From Polyporus tsugae (lineage: Eukaryota > Basidiomycota > Agaricomycetes > Polyporales > Polyporaceae), in contig JAHRBS010000002.1 of assembly GCA_024305745.1 (NCBI GenBank), positions 682,001 to 746,000 on the forward strand: DNA of 64,000 bases, written 5' to 3'. Numbering within the stretch: position 1 is the first letter of the stretch; every line of letters begins with the position of its first letter. The position numbers and the translations under genes were made by a program. Below, piece by piece: positions 43,974 to 53,665 of the stretch. Under the pieces are notes generated by a model that worked only from the letters and a program-made list of their open reading frames with translations, did not search any database and was not told the origin of the DNA.

Positions 43974-44971
43974 CATCAGCAAAATGTCATTTACTTAGAC
44001 TCCTACTTGGGGCCAAGTACAGCTACTTGAGGCCAAGTATAGCTAAGTATAGCTACTTAGGGCCAAGTACAGCTACTTGGTCCAAGTAGATATACTTGGA
44101 TGTACTTGACCAACTTCGACCAACTTGGTCTCTATACTTGAGGGTGCTACTTGGGATATGTGGGCTCATCTACTAGTGGTCACTATGTTATATCATACAT
44201 TTGTGTCATGATCGGATACAACTGAGATACAATGATGGTATAAAATAGTTTAAAACCAGCACTGGTGCACCCCATAATAGGGTCAATGCATGCTAAGATG
44301 CACATGCATGATGCATGCAAATAACAACAATATATTCTTCACATACAGGAAGGACTTGGCAGAGGGGAGATCACCATGCATTAAATGGCCATCCTTCAGT
44401 GAGTTAGTGACTTGGTTTAATTTAAAACATTAATTGAAGTGTATACAGAAGCTGCTAGCATATAAATATTATTGGTACATTCCCTGAATGGGGAGATATA
44501 CTTCTATGCTGGCCTGTGAGATAGAGCAGCAAAGTCTGTCAAAGTCTAAGTCAGGCATAGGAGTTGGTGAATATATAGCTTAAGTCCTGCTAAAGTATCA
44601 AGTGAATCTGGTGCAGTGGTCTAAAGTGCTACACTTGATGCTTATTTCCTCAAAGCCTTGGTTCAATTCCCGGTCAGTGCAACTTCTCAAGTAATAGATA
44701 TATCTGCTCTGAAGTAAGTTTTTGATATATACCCTGCCTTCCTATTGATTATTAGTTCCGCTACATTCATTATGGCATGTAATGGGGTGCTACAGAGCAC
44801 TATAGCAGGATAGGACAGGACATTTTACTTATATACTTGGGGTCTACTTGGCCAAGTTCCAGCAACTTGGCCAAGTTCAGGGTACTTGGGCTACTTATGC
44901 TACTTGGGCTACTTAGGCTACTTGGCCAAGTAGCCCAAGTAGCCCTACAAGTATATGACATTTTGCTGATG
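43974..44971. mobile_element. Non-autonomous DNA transposon (MITE-like), about 1 kb
   Basis: The two ends are inverted copies: both start CATCAGCAAAATGTCAT, then differ at a few positions and realign at CTACTTGG 30 nt in, without any indel. Inside each end lies a cluster of ACTTGG/CCAAGT units (about 44000-44155 and 44836-44945) that form palindromes such as ACTTGGCCAAGT. The centre is AT-rich and has no coding frame. Flanks share only AC, so the target duplication is unclear. I cannot assign a superfamily. The right end is 86 nt from the ATG of the next gene. Confidence 0.72.
44612..44683 (+). repeat. tRNA-like segment inside the transposon
   Basis: A perfect box B (GGTTCAATTCC, 44660-44670) is preceded about 45 nt upstream by a weaker box A-like TGGTCTAAAGTGC. 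The acceptor ends pair poorly, so it is not a functional tRNA. It may be a SINE head or chance. Confidence 0.35.
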
Positions 44972-45056
44972 ACTGTCATTTGCAGTCACCCTCGCAAGTG
45001 CCGTGACGTCTAGGAGTCCGACCGTCCCATCAGCCGTGCCTCTCAGGCTGCCAAAA

Positions 45057-45798
45057 ATGAGGCGGCCAAACCCCTTTGTCAACCTCGACCGTTTTTTGTC
45101 CGCAAACGCGACCATGGCCTTCGATCTGATACTCAATTTCTCCCCTATATCACTCCAGATCACCAACACGGATCCCGATCATTGTACGCATGAAGATGTA
45201 AGAGATCGCCCGACCGCCTTTGGGACAGTCTATCCTGATGACCGGCACATCGTGATATCGCACAAGGTAAGTGATTATCACCAACGGCCTTCTTGAGAGT
45301 GTCGGTGATAGTCCTCTCAGGTTTCGACGGTCATACAGCTCCGCAACCTAGACTACGGAATGGAGCGCTGTGCTCTCCACTTCGAAGTCCCAACTCCGTT
45401 CGCGAGGTTCGACCCCATGGTCAGCCTCACGGAGCACAGTCAGGCGGACATATGGATCCTCGACTCTACAGCAGAACTCTCGCGGTACATTCCCGGTTCG
45501 ATGGAGCGTGCTCTCAAGCGACGGACCCTGCTCACGATGTTCCGCTTTTCCGCCATTGAATCAACCCACTTCGGGACCTTCGACTGCCCTTCAGGCGAGT
45601 TTACAACATTGGAACTCACCTGTTCGTCAACAAGTTCCCCATGCAATGTCGACTTCTGGCAAGACAAGCGAGCCAAACCGCGCGGAGGTGAGTAGTACCT
45701 TGAGTTTACGTTCTGCGTCAGTCGTCAAACTCACTGATTATCGAGGTATTTACATGATACAATATCCATCGAGCCTCAAGAAAGTTGGCGTCGAGTAG
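45057..45798 (+). CDS. Agaricomycete orphan protein (209 aa)
   Basis: Three exons (45057-45266, 45321-45687, 45746-45798) join in phase. Recognisable blocks are RRPNPFVNLDRFL at the start, GTVYPDDRHIV, QLRNLDYGMERCAL, DIWILDSTAELSRY, CNVDFWQDKRAKPRG and a last short exon reading IYMIQYPS. This pattern of blocks recalls a small Agaricomycete family of unknown function that ends in a M-x-Q-Y/F motif; I cite that from memory without a name. No signal peptide or membrane segment is seen. The frame is open upstream to 45003 after a possible acceptor, so earlier exons may once have existed on the far side of the transposon that ends at 44971. If so, the gene is 5'-truncated or its promoter was replaced. 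Confidence 0.65.
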
Positions 45799-46248
45799 CC
45801 GTGTATCCGTAGTTTCGCGATGGAAATAAGATAAATGCTCTTGTTCTGCCTGAAGCATCTGTGGGTTGGCACGGCCAGATTTTACACAAGACAATCCCCA
45901 TGGCACGCACCTAGTGCATCGTAATATCTGGCTCACAGATGACCACGGTGGGATAGCCACGTAAGAAGTTTTGTCGGAGATCCAGAGACCCTTAAGCGTT
46001 TACTAGCTCAGGAGCCGCCGCATGAACGGTTCCGAACTTGAAACTTCTTCTGGTTGGCCTGAGCAGGCTGAGTCGGAGCTGGCCGGCGTAGCGGGGATCG
46101 CGGGCCGATGGCGTGGGACAATAGCGCCCGTCTTGCCACCTCCGGGGGAATTCGGATTCGAATGCTTCGACGTCTCCGACACCAGTCTCAGACCTCGTCT
46201 TACCAACTGCCACCACGACGAGGTACGGCTAATGACTCGGATGAGATA
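45799..46248. other. Intergenic
   Basis: This interval holds the 3' flank of the orphan and the promoter of the PrpF-family gene. The PrpF frame is open upstream to 46108, but the extension is low-complexity Arg-rich and I do not include it. Nothing else is seen. Confidence 0.45.
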
Positions 46249-47484
46249 ATGCACGCACTAAGGAGACATTTCAGGATGCTGTCTCTGGTGCAATCTGCGC
46301 GGACAGCCCAGAGGGGACGTTTCCTATCCCACGTCGCGAACCCTCTTCCCGCTACGTTCCTCCGCGGAGGCACGTCCAAGGGCATCTTCCTCCAGCGTTC
46401 AGACCTACCAGAGAACCCAAATGAGTGGACGCCTATTTTTCAGGGCATCATGGGCTCCCCCGACCCGGTTTACCGCCGCCAGCTGAATGGTATGGGTGGA
46501 GGTGTCTCGAGCTTGTCCAAGATCTGCGTCGTTGGCCCGCCCTCAAACTCTCCTGCCAACAGCGACATCGATGTCGAGTATACCTTCGTCCAAGTCGGCA
46601 TCGATGACGGCGAACTCGACCTCTCTGGGAACTGTGGCAACTTGTCCAGTATGATCGGCGTCTTCGCGCTCGACGAGGGTTTGTGTTCTCCCAGACTCGA
46701 CGGAACAGGGAGTTTCGCGACCGTGCGGTCGTTCAACACAAACACGTCCAAGGTGATAGACACAACCTTCCCAATATCGTCTTCGCACCTCGCAGACCTC
46801 GACCGTCCAGAGGTTGAGATGGCGGGTGTACCTGGACAAGCATCCCGTATCATCCTGCAGTTCGTCCATCCAGGAGGGGCGCGTACCGGCAAGCTACTCC
46901 CTACGGATTCTCCTGTAGACAACCTCCAGCTCCGCGACGCTCGGCTTTCGAGTATACCTGCATCACTCGTGGACGCGACGAACCCCACAGTCTTCATCGC
47001 AGCCGAGCACCTCGTGAAGGCCATACATGCCGAACATCAGGGCGTTAGTCCTGATGACCTTGCGCAACCGGACGTTGTTGAACTCATCGAGACCATCCGT
47101 CAAGCAGGCGCGGTCCGTATGGGTCTGGACCCCTCCGCGAAGGCTCAGCCCAAAATTGCCATCCTGAGCGCGCCCGACCTGAACGACGACGCCGATGTTG
47201 GCATCCACGCATTCTCGATGGGTGTTCTCCACAAGGCAGTGCCGATGACGGTTGGGCTTTGTCTTGGAGTCGCTGCCGGAGTGGAAGGGACCATCGCGCA
47301 CGACATTGCGGCGAGAGCGCGTGCGCGGAGGGGTGCTGCCCAGGGCGGTTTGCATTTGGTCAGGATACGCCATCCCGGAGGGACAGTCGATGTTGGTGCG
47401 AAATTCGGCGAAGACGGGACTGTGCTCAACGCGCAGGTGGTGAGAACAGGACGAAGGCTGATGAAGGGCCATGTATGGTGGTGA
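46249..47484 (+). CDS. PrpF-family isomerase (methylaconitate/oxalomesaconate type)
   Basis: This is a single exon of 411 aa. The N-terminus (MHALRRHFRMLSLVQSA) is Arg-rich and lacks acidic residues over the first 30, suggesting mitochondrial import. The diaminopimelate-epimerase-like fold starts with PLPATFLRGGTSKGIF, the family's hallmark. It continues with GGGVSSLSK, CGNLSSMIGVFALDEG, the central GKLLPT loop and HAFSMGVLHKAVPMTVGLCL, and ends RTGRRLMKG. Bacterial PrpF isomerises 2-methylaconitate in the methylcitrate cycle, while related enzymes act on 4-oxalomesaconate or citraconate-like acids; the fungal substrate is unproven. All family landmarks are present. A decayed duplicate lies at 20736-21130, and both copies are followed by a minus-strand PIP gene. 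Met at 46276 is an alternative start. Confidence 0.85.
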   Translation: MHALRRHFRMLSLVQSARTAQRGRFLSHVANPLPATFLRGGTSKGIFLQRSDLPENPNEWTPIFQGIMGSPDPVYRRQLNGMGGGVSSLSKICVVGPPSNSPANSDIDVEYTFVQVGIDDGELDLSGNCGNLSSMIGVFALDEGLCSPRLDGTGSFATVRSFNTNTSKVIDTTFPISSSHLADLDRPEVEMAGVPGQASRIILQFVHPGGARTGKLLPTDSPVDNLQLRDARLSSIPASLVDATNPTVFIAAEHLVKAIHAEHQGVSPDDLAQPDVVELIETIRQAGAVRMGLDPSAKAQPKIAILSAPDLNDDADVGIHAFSMGVLHKAVPMTVGLCLGVAAGVEGTIAHDIAARARARRGAAQGGLHLVRIRHPGGTVDVGAKFGEDGTVLNAQVVRTGRRLMKGHVWW

Positions 47485-47640
47485 CACTGACTAGATTGTT
47501 TCAAATAAGGTGCGTACGCAAGAATCGCCTATTATTCGTGCTCGTGCTGACATGTTCTGGAGACTTTTAGAAATATCCCATGTATACTACCCGGCAGACC
47601 AAGGGTCCTTGTATCCGAGTCTCGCGCGCCGCATCCACTC

Positions 47641-48548
47641 TCATTCGTTCAGGAACCCTCTCACAACCTCCATATGCTTCCCTCTCTCTTCCCAAAAGGG
47701 CATGTGACTCGACTCCTCGAACTTGACCCGCTTCGCGCCTGGAATCCTTTCCACGTCCGGATCTGTCACGTAGTCTTGCACGAAATCATACCGACCAACG
47801 ATGACGAGCGTAGGCACATTGACCTGATCCACGCGGTCAACAATGGACCATTCCTTCGTCAAGCTGAACGCGGAAAAACCCAGAATCAGTACGCATATCC
47901 GTTTCAACAGAGCCACATCCTTAACCCACCCGGCTCTAAGCACTGTGCGATCACCATTCTCTCCAGATGACCTCTGCCGGGAACGGCTGCACGCGACGGC
48001 CACGGCGGGCATAGAATACCATCGTCACGTCCGGCCAGGCCTGCCCATCCTCCGCTTCTCCTTTCGCAATGACATCCTGCACAGATTGCGGGAACTTCTT
48101 CAGCAGGTCGTTGGTGGACTTGACCCTGAGCGCGACGGCGGCGGGCGAGTTCGCGATGACGAGGCGCTTCAGTCCTTTCGGGTGCCTCCGCACGAGGAAC
48201 TCGGCCGCAAGCATCCTGCCCCATGAGTGCCCGACGATGCGGTATTCATCTTGGATACCGAAGTGCTCTAGAAGGTTCTCCAACTCAGAGACGAAGAACT
48301 CGATGTTGAGGAGAGGTAAGTGCTCTTTTGAGAGGTTCATTCCCGACCTTGTCGCAGAATATGATTGGGGAGGAGTGGTTGGCGAGGTCGGTGTGGGGAA
48401 GGCGATAGCCGTGGGAGAACCCGGGGCCGCCGTGAATGACGATGAGCGGAGGGCGCGTATGGTTGTCGAGGTTCCCGACGATCTTGGAGTATGTCTGAAA
48501 GGTCTGGCTTCCGTGAGAAAAGGAGATGCGGCCCTCTTTGGTGGTCAC
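47641..48548 (-). pseudogene. Prolyl iminopeptidase-like gene, copy C, frame-broken
   Basis: It starts MTTKEGRISF at 48548 and aligns throughout with copy A at 21291-22227. The oxyanion motif is HGGPGFSHGY and the elbow GHSWGRM. After DKVGN the frame is lost: several codons present in copy A are missing and the sequence resumes as LSKEHLPLL in another frame. A second deletion follows QPFPAEV, removing part of the segment that in copy A precedes the intron. The last exon (WSIVDRVDQVNVPTL to the stop at 47641) is still open and keeps SSHMPFWEE. Two independent frame lesions make this a pseudogene. Confidence 0.75.
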
Positions 48549-49546
48549 AGCCCCAGAGAGATCGTTGTGGGGGAGGGAGCGTGAAACGCAGTGCTTGGTC
48601 CGCGGAGGAGAGCTGGACTTGGGTTGGAGGCTCCTACGGATATATCAATCTTTAGTCCATCCGCTATATCAGTGATGGATTCACCTTTCACTCGGAGCAC
48701 GGTGTACATGGTCAACTTCACTTTGCTCTGCTCCTTCCCTGGCTGGCACCAGACGTCTCCTAAATCGAGGTAAGTTGAAACATGTCTTCTGGATGATGAC
48801 ACATCCGTCGCCTCAGAAATCTCGTTCCTCTCTGCACAATGTTGCTCGCATTGGCTGTGCACCGAAATGTCGGAGAATGTGAAGGTTCAAGTGGTCTACA
48901 TGGTCATTCGTTGTCAACATCAATGTCACAACGCGAAGACGAAGCTGAATTCACTTCTCTCCATTCCAAGCCGTTAACCTTCGTTCCGCACTTGTGCCTA
49001 GCGTCAATGATGCAAACCTATGCGAGTAACGAGTGAGGGCGGGGTCTGGTGGACCTGATGCTCGGGGCTCTCGGGGAATGTATTGACAGCCCTGCGTACC
49101 GTAAATCACGTACTCACCATACCATTCCATGTGGTCTCCACGGATCTCTCATCGCGCGAGTAAAGTTACTCATTGGAGGCGTATTTCAGTCGTCATTACC
49201 TTCCTGCCTTGTCATGCACGATTGGAAGAAGATGCACAGCCATTCCGCAAGACTTTGGTAACAACCCTCACCGAGCGCGGTCGGCATTCTATTACGCCGC
49301 TTTACAGATCATTCAGCGGCACACAGATAAGCGAGAAATACGGACAAACAAACATAATCAGAGAGCAGCAAAGCGGAGCGAAGGCAATACTACATATACA
49401 ACACAAACTAAGACATCATCAACACATGGCGTATTGAAGTATCCCAAAGTGAGACTCACCATACAATAAAGATAACCATCGGACTCATGTCCAATCGAAC
49501 TACCCAGTACATACTCATAGCCAAGAAGCAGTCTCCGTAAGACAGA
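48549..49546. other. Intergenic, no gene seen
   Basis: This is about 1 kb with only short overlapping frames. It lies between the 5' side of the PIP pseudogene and the 3' end of the 788-aa gene. I see no RNA gene or repeat. Confidence 0.45.
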
Positions 49547-52026
49547 TCACCCGAACGCAGGCGGGGGCATCGGCGCCCTCCGCATCTCGTCCCCTCTATC
49601 TGACTCTTCTCTTCTCCTCTTCCTTCCATGGAGCGTGAAGCTCGGGGGCGTCGTGAAGTACTGCTCAATGGCTGGCCTACGGCGATGGGTGGCATCCGTC
49701 GGTCGAGCAGACGCGGGAGTCGGCAGGGTAGATACCGCCGGGCTCGTGGGATTCGAATGCACCAGCGACTCGATCGACATGGCTCCAGTACCGGCGGATC
49801 CGGCACCGTTAGCAGCAACAGAGGATTGACTTTGGTCCCTGGAGCCGGCAATCCAGGGCGCTGACTTATACTACAAGAAACGGGAGTGGTCAGTGCATGA
49901 TGCCACACTACAAGCCCGCGAACGTACAGTCTCTAGTTCTGGTTTGCCACGCCAACGCGCGATGGCTTCGCAGAAGCGAACAGCAGCGCGTTCGACCGCC
50001 TCTGCAGGGAATTGCCAGGCGAGGTCTTCCATATGCGTCGCTACGTCGGGGGTCGTTGATGGGACAGCGTAAAACTATCTAAAGGCGTCAGCAAACTACT
50101 CGCGAGAGCACGTGTCAGGCTGTTACCCACCCGTGCCAACCGCTCAGTCATCTCCAACTCGTACTCCAGCTCCGCGCCTTCACGCGCATAGTAAACAGGG
50201 ACTTGACCCCCACCCATCGGTTCGCGGAGGGAGGGGAACAAGACCTTCGTAGCCTCGTCTAACTCTGGAAGGTCGTCGGGATCGAATTCGGTGAACTCGG
50301 GATCGTCACCGCCACTGGCCCTACCAGCAGTAGCCCCGGATGAACTCGACGCTCCGCTGTTCGGAGGCCGAGTACTGCGCGCATGCGACATGGCGAGGCC
50401 GACCCCAAGCAAGACCTCCAGCGGTTCGATTCCGCGCCAATGCGCCGTCAAGTACCCCTCCAGCACTGCCCGTGTAAGCAGTCCAGCGAAGACGAAGTAC
50501 CACTCCATCGACGGCCTGAACGAGCTCGCAAGATAGAACGCCGAGTCGGAAGAGTTCCTCTGGGCAGACACGCGCGGGGACGTCTGCGGCGAGTTCATAG
50601 GACGCGGTGTGGCCGAAGCCCCTCCATGCATGTTCCCATTCGAAGACGAACCTGACCCAGCAACGACCCCATCCTCCTCTCTCCGGTCGCCCCCATCGAC
50701 AGACGCGCGGTCCTCCGTCGCCTCGCGCCCGAGCTCCATCGCCACGAGCGCGCTCAGACGCATGAACCGCGGGATGAGCTCCGCGAGCTTCGTATTAAAC
50801 AACGTCGGCGCGTGCCCGTTCCCCCGCGCGATGACGCCGTTGGGCATCGACGGCCTGCGGAGCACGGTGCCATTCTTCCCCGGGCGCGCCAGCCCCGAGC
50901 CGATCCCACTCCCGTCCTGCCAGCCCGTCACACCCGTCGCGGGAATGGTCCCGTTGCTGGACGATGCGCCGTCCCCGGGGCTGCTGCCGGACGTCGACCC
51001 AGCGCGACCGGATGTGGGCCGCCCGCGCGACTGCCCGGGACGCACCGCGAACTGCGCCTTTGCTTCGACGCAAATTTCGCAGCCCATGTGCAGGTGGCGC
51101 GGGCACCGAAGAGAGGGGGGCGAGTTGGATGTATCGGGGTCGGAGCCGATCGCATATAGCGACCGAATGTACTCGCTCGGCACTGGCTTCCGAGGGGATC
51201 GCGGTATTCCCGGTAGCAATGCGGCATTGGACAGACCAGCGAGCGGAACGAGGGCGGAAGGGAGAACAGCAGATGCAGGCACATTAGGGTCGGGAGGGAC
51301 GACGGGAGCCCTGTTTGGGGGGTCGGGCGCGCGGCGGGAAAAGAAGTCGTTAACGACGGTCGCGAGCGCCAGACGGAGACGCACGCCGTTCGGAAGCCTG
51401 TGCTGATGCTGCCTGTTGTTCTGCTGCGGCTGGAGCGAAGGGGACGTCGGAGGCTCGAGGAGGTCGTCCGGGTGTATCGGCCGCACCTTGGGAGGCTGAT
51501 CGAGCATGGCGGTCGCGACCTTCTCGACACTCTCCGCGCGCTGGCGGAGGTTGCGCGCAAGGGGCAAGTCCTGTCGCTCGAACCGGTCGTCCTCGTCATC
51601 CCCATGTGTATGTTCGGGTCCTCCTTCGCGCGCGCTCAGGACGCGCACGTCCTCGCCGTCGCTGTACACTTCTTCATCTTCCTCGAAATTCTCCGGGCGC
51701 TCGCGATGCGCGTAGTTGGGTGCTGATGGTCCGCCTGTGCGGTCAGTCATGCCCAACTCTGCCCTGACCTGCGCGAAACGCGTCCGTCCATGGACCCAAA
51801 GGAGATGGTCGATGATCAACGTGCGCGTCGATTTCTCTCGAGGAGGGATGGAATGTAGATGATGAGCGTGCTTGTGCGCAGGGGCCCTGAAAGGGGTCGC
51901 GTGCGGGGCGGCGTGGGGCATCGGCGCGCGTTGCATGATGGGAGACGAGGAGGGTTGGCGAAGGTAGTGACTCATGTCATATTGCTGGGCCGCGTGTTGC
52001 GGGCTCGTATAGCTTGGGAGGGACAT
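49547..52026 (-). CDS. Large Ser/Pro-rich orphan, probably nuclear (788 aa)
   Basis: Three exons (52026-50131, 50074-49928, 49870-49547) join in phase. The splice at 50130/50075 is preferred over reading through because it restores FYAVPSTTPDVATHMEDL. Ordered blocks stand out from disordered Ser/Gly/Pro stretches. These are an N-terminal helix (TLIIDHLLWVHGRTRFAQVR), a Cys/His-containing block (CPRHLHMGCEIC), a helix FNTKLAELIPRFMRLSALV, a hydrophobic stretch (YFVFAGLLTRAVLEGYL) and a C-terminal helix (FCEAIARWRG). The end has a basic GRKRRREE cluster that could be a nuclear localisation signal. The acidic linker after the first block is rich in Asp/Glu. I do not recognise a domain. The conserved-looking blocks suggest a scaffold or regulatory factor, but that is a guess. 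Start MSLPSYTSPQ is preferred over a Met 12 codons upstream. Confidence 0.72.
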
Positions 52027-53665
52027 GACAGCGATTGCCTGACTGCACCACGTTTGTTCCATATGATCTGCGTGGTGTGCTGCCTCGATAGAAGAACGGT
52101 GCTCACCTTAACCTCTATTGCTCAATGTGCTCAACGTGACTAATAGCAACTCCCTCCGGCGCGTGGTATGTAACGGTGCTTTATATGGTTTGTTCCTGAA
52201 CTGTGCGCCAGACCTTTGTTGCCGAACGAGTGCATCTCGGGGTTTAGCAGCATATACGCACATGAACCTGAAGTCTCACCTTTTACCTGACCTTCCCAAA
52301 CACCCCTTCACGCGCGACGCGGTTCAAGGACTAGCAAGGCCGTCGGTGTTGAAGTATTACAGGCGTGTTGAAGGCCACGATTTGCGATGTCTTGGCTCCT
52401 GAGAGAACACGTATCGATGATGGGACGTCGGCGTCGCAGAACCGCAGGGTATAAATTCAAGCCCTCAGACAGACAACATATCAGAAAGCCGGCCCGCAAG
52501 AACAAGAGACGTGGATGTTCAGCTGAAAGCCATCCCCGGCCGCGAGAAGGTCGCTTAACCCCCACGAACTTCACTTCCCACGGTCCGCAAGTGCGGGAGG
52601 CCAGGGCCGGGAAGGAAAGCCAGGACGTTGTGAAGTCCGTCGATTATGGACGCAGACAGTCGCAAGATGAGGCTGAGAGAGAAAATACTTTTATGTTGAT
52701 AAAAATGACAGAGATGCTTGTATAGTACATGGACGGCATACATAGCACTCGTAAGAGTCAGAGGTACGAAGAGTCCTTGTCAGCAAGGATAACACGAACG
52801 AACTCGAACGTATAAACTGCAACCCACCGAGGACAAAGTGGACGTAGGAGTAAAAATGAGACCCATGCGACGCAGGATGATGCGAATTGGATGGACAGAA
52901 AGAAGGCGAAGACGCGAGACAACCGCCTCAATACCCAAACGGACCATTACCACGTATGAGAAGGAGAACATAAAGAATACAACGCGAAGACGAGGGAAAC
53001 AGCTATTCACAGCAAAGCAAGACAGGAAAACAGATAACGGAAGGTGGCAGTTCGAACTATTGGTAACGGGAGACATGGCAAGACAGGGCGACGAGAGGTA
53101 GCGCGGCGAATCGACTAACGACGGCGGGTGTCATGCGTTACAAGTAACTGGAAGAACGCATTAAAGGAGACGAGGGGACATGTCGGCATCGGGGAAGTCG
53201 GTGATGGAAAAGTCGTAAGTATCGAGGTGCATATTCGTCCTCCCATCCCTTGTGGCTAAGGTGGTACGGAAGAATAACCTGGGCCCTGGTGGACAGCCGG
53301 GTGAGGAACGAAGGACGGAAAGGAGACAAGGAGGTCGCGTCGAGTGGGCGAGGCAGTCATGGCACGGAGTGTATAGGACATGATAATGAGAGCGTCTTCG
53401 ACTTCAATAAATATTAGGCCGCAGGGTGTGAACGATGGGCGAGCTGGACGAGGAATTCGTTAGGAGCAGAACGTTATCGTTGGATTGGCACGGGAAAGGC
53501 GAAGGCTACAAAATGCGAGCGGGCTTGAATACACGATGAGGATGAGTCCAACCATTCTCTTCGATGACGCCGTAGAACCGAGCAGACCGATACACTGGGT
53601 GGAAATACGAAACCTATTTACGAAGGCTGGGATCAGGGACACTTGAGGACGAGGAGGACACCCGT
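52027..53665. other. Intergenic between two minus-strand genes
   Basis: This 1.6 kb stretch is purine-rich with only short frames. It holds the promoter of the 788-aa gene and the 3' flank of the Whi5-like gene. No gene or repeat is supported. Confidence 0.45.
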
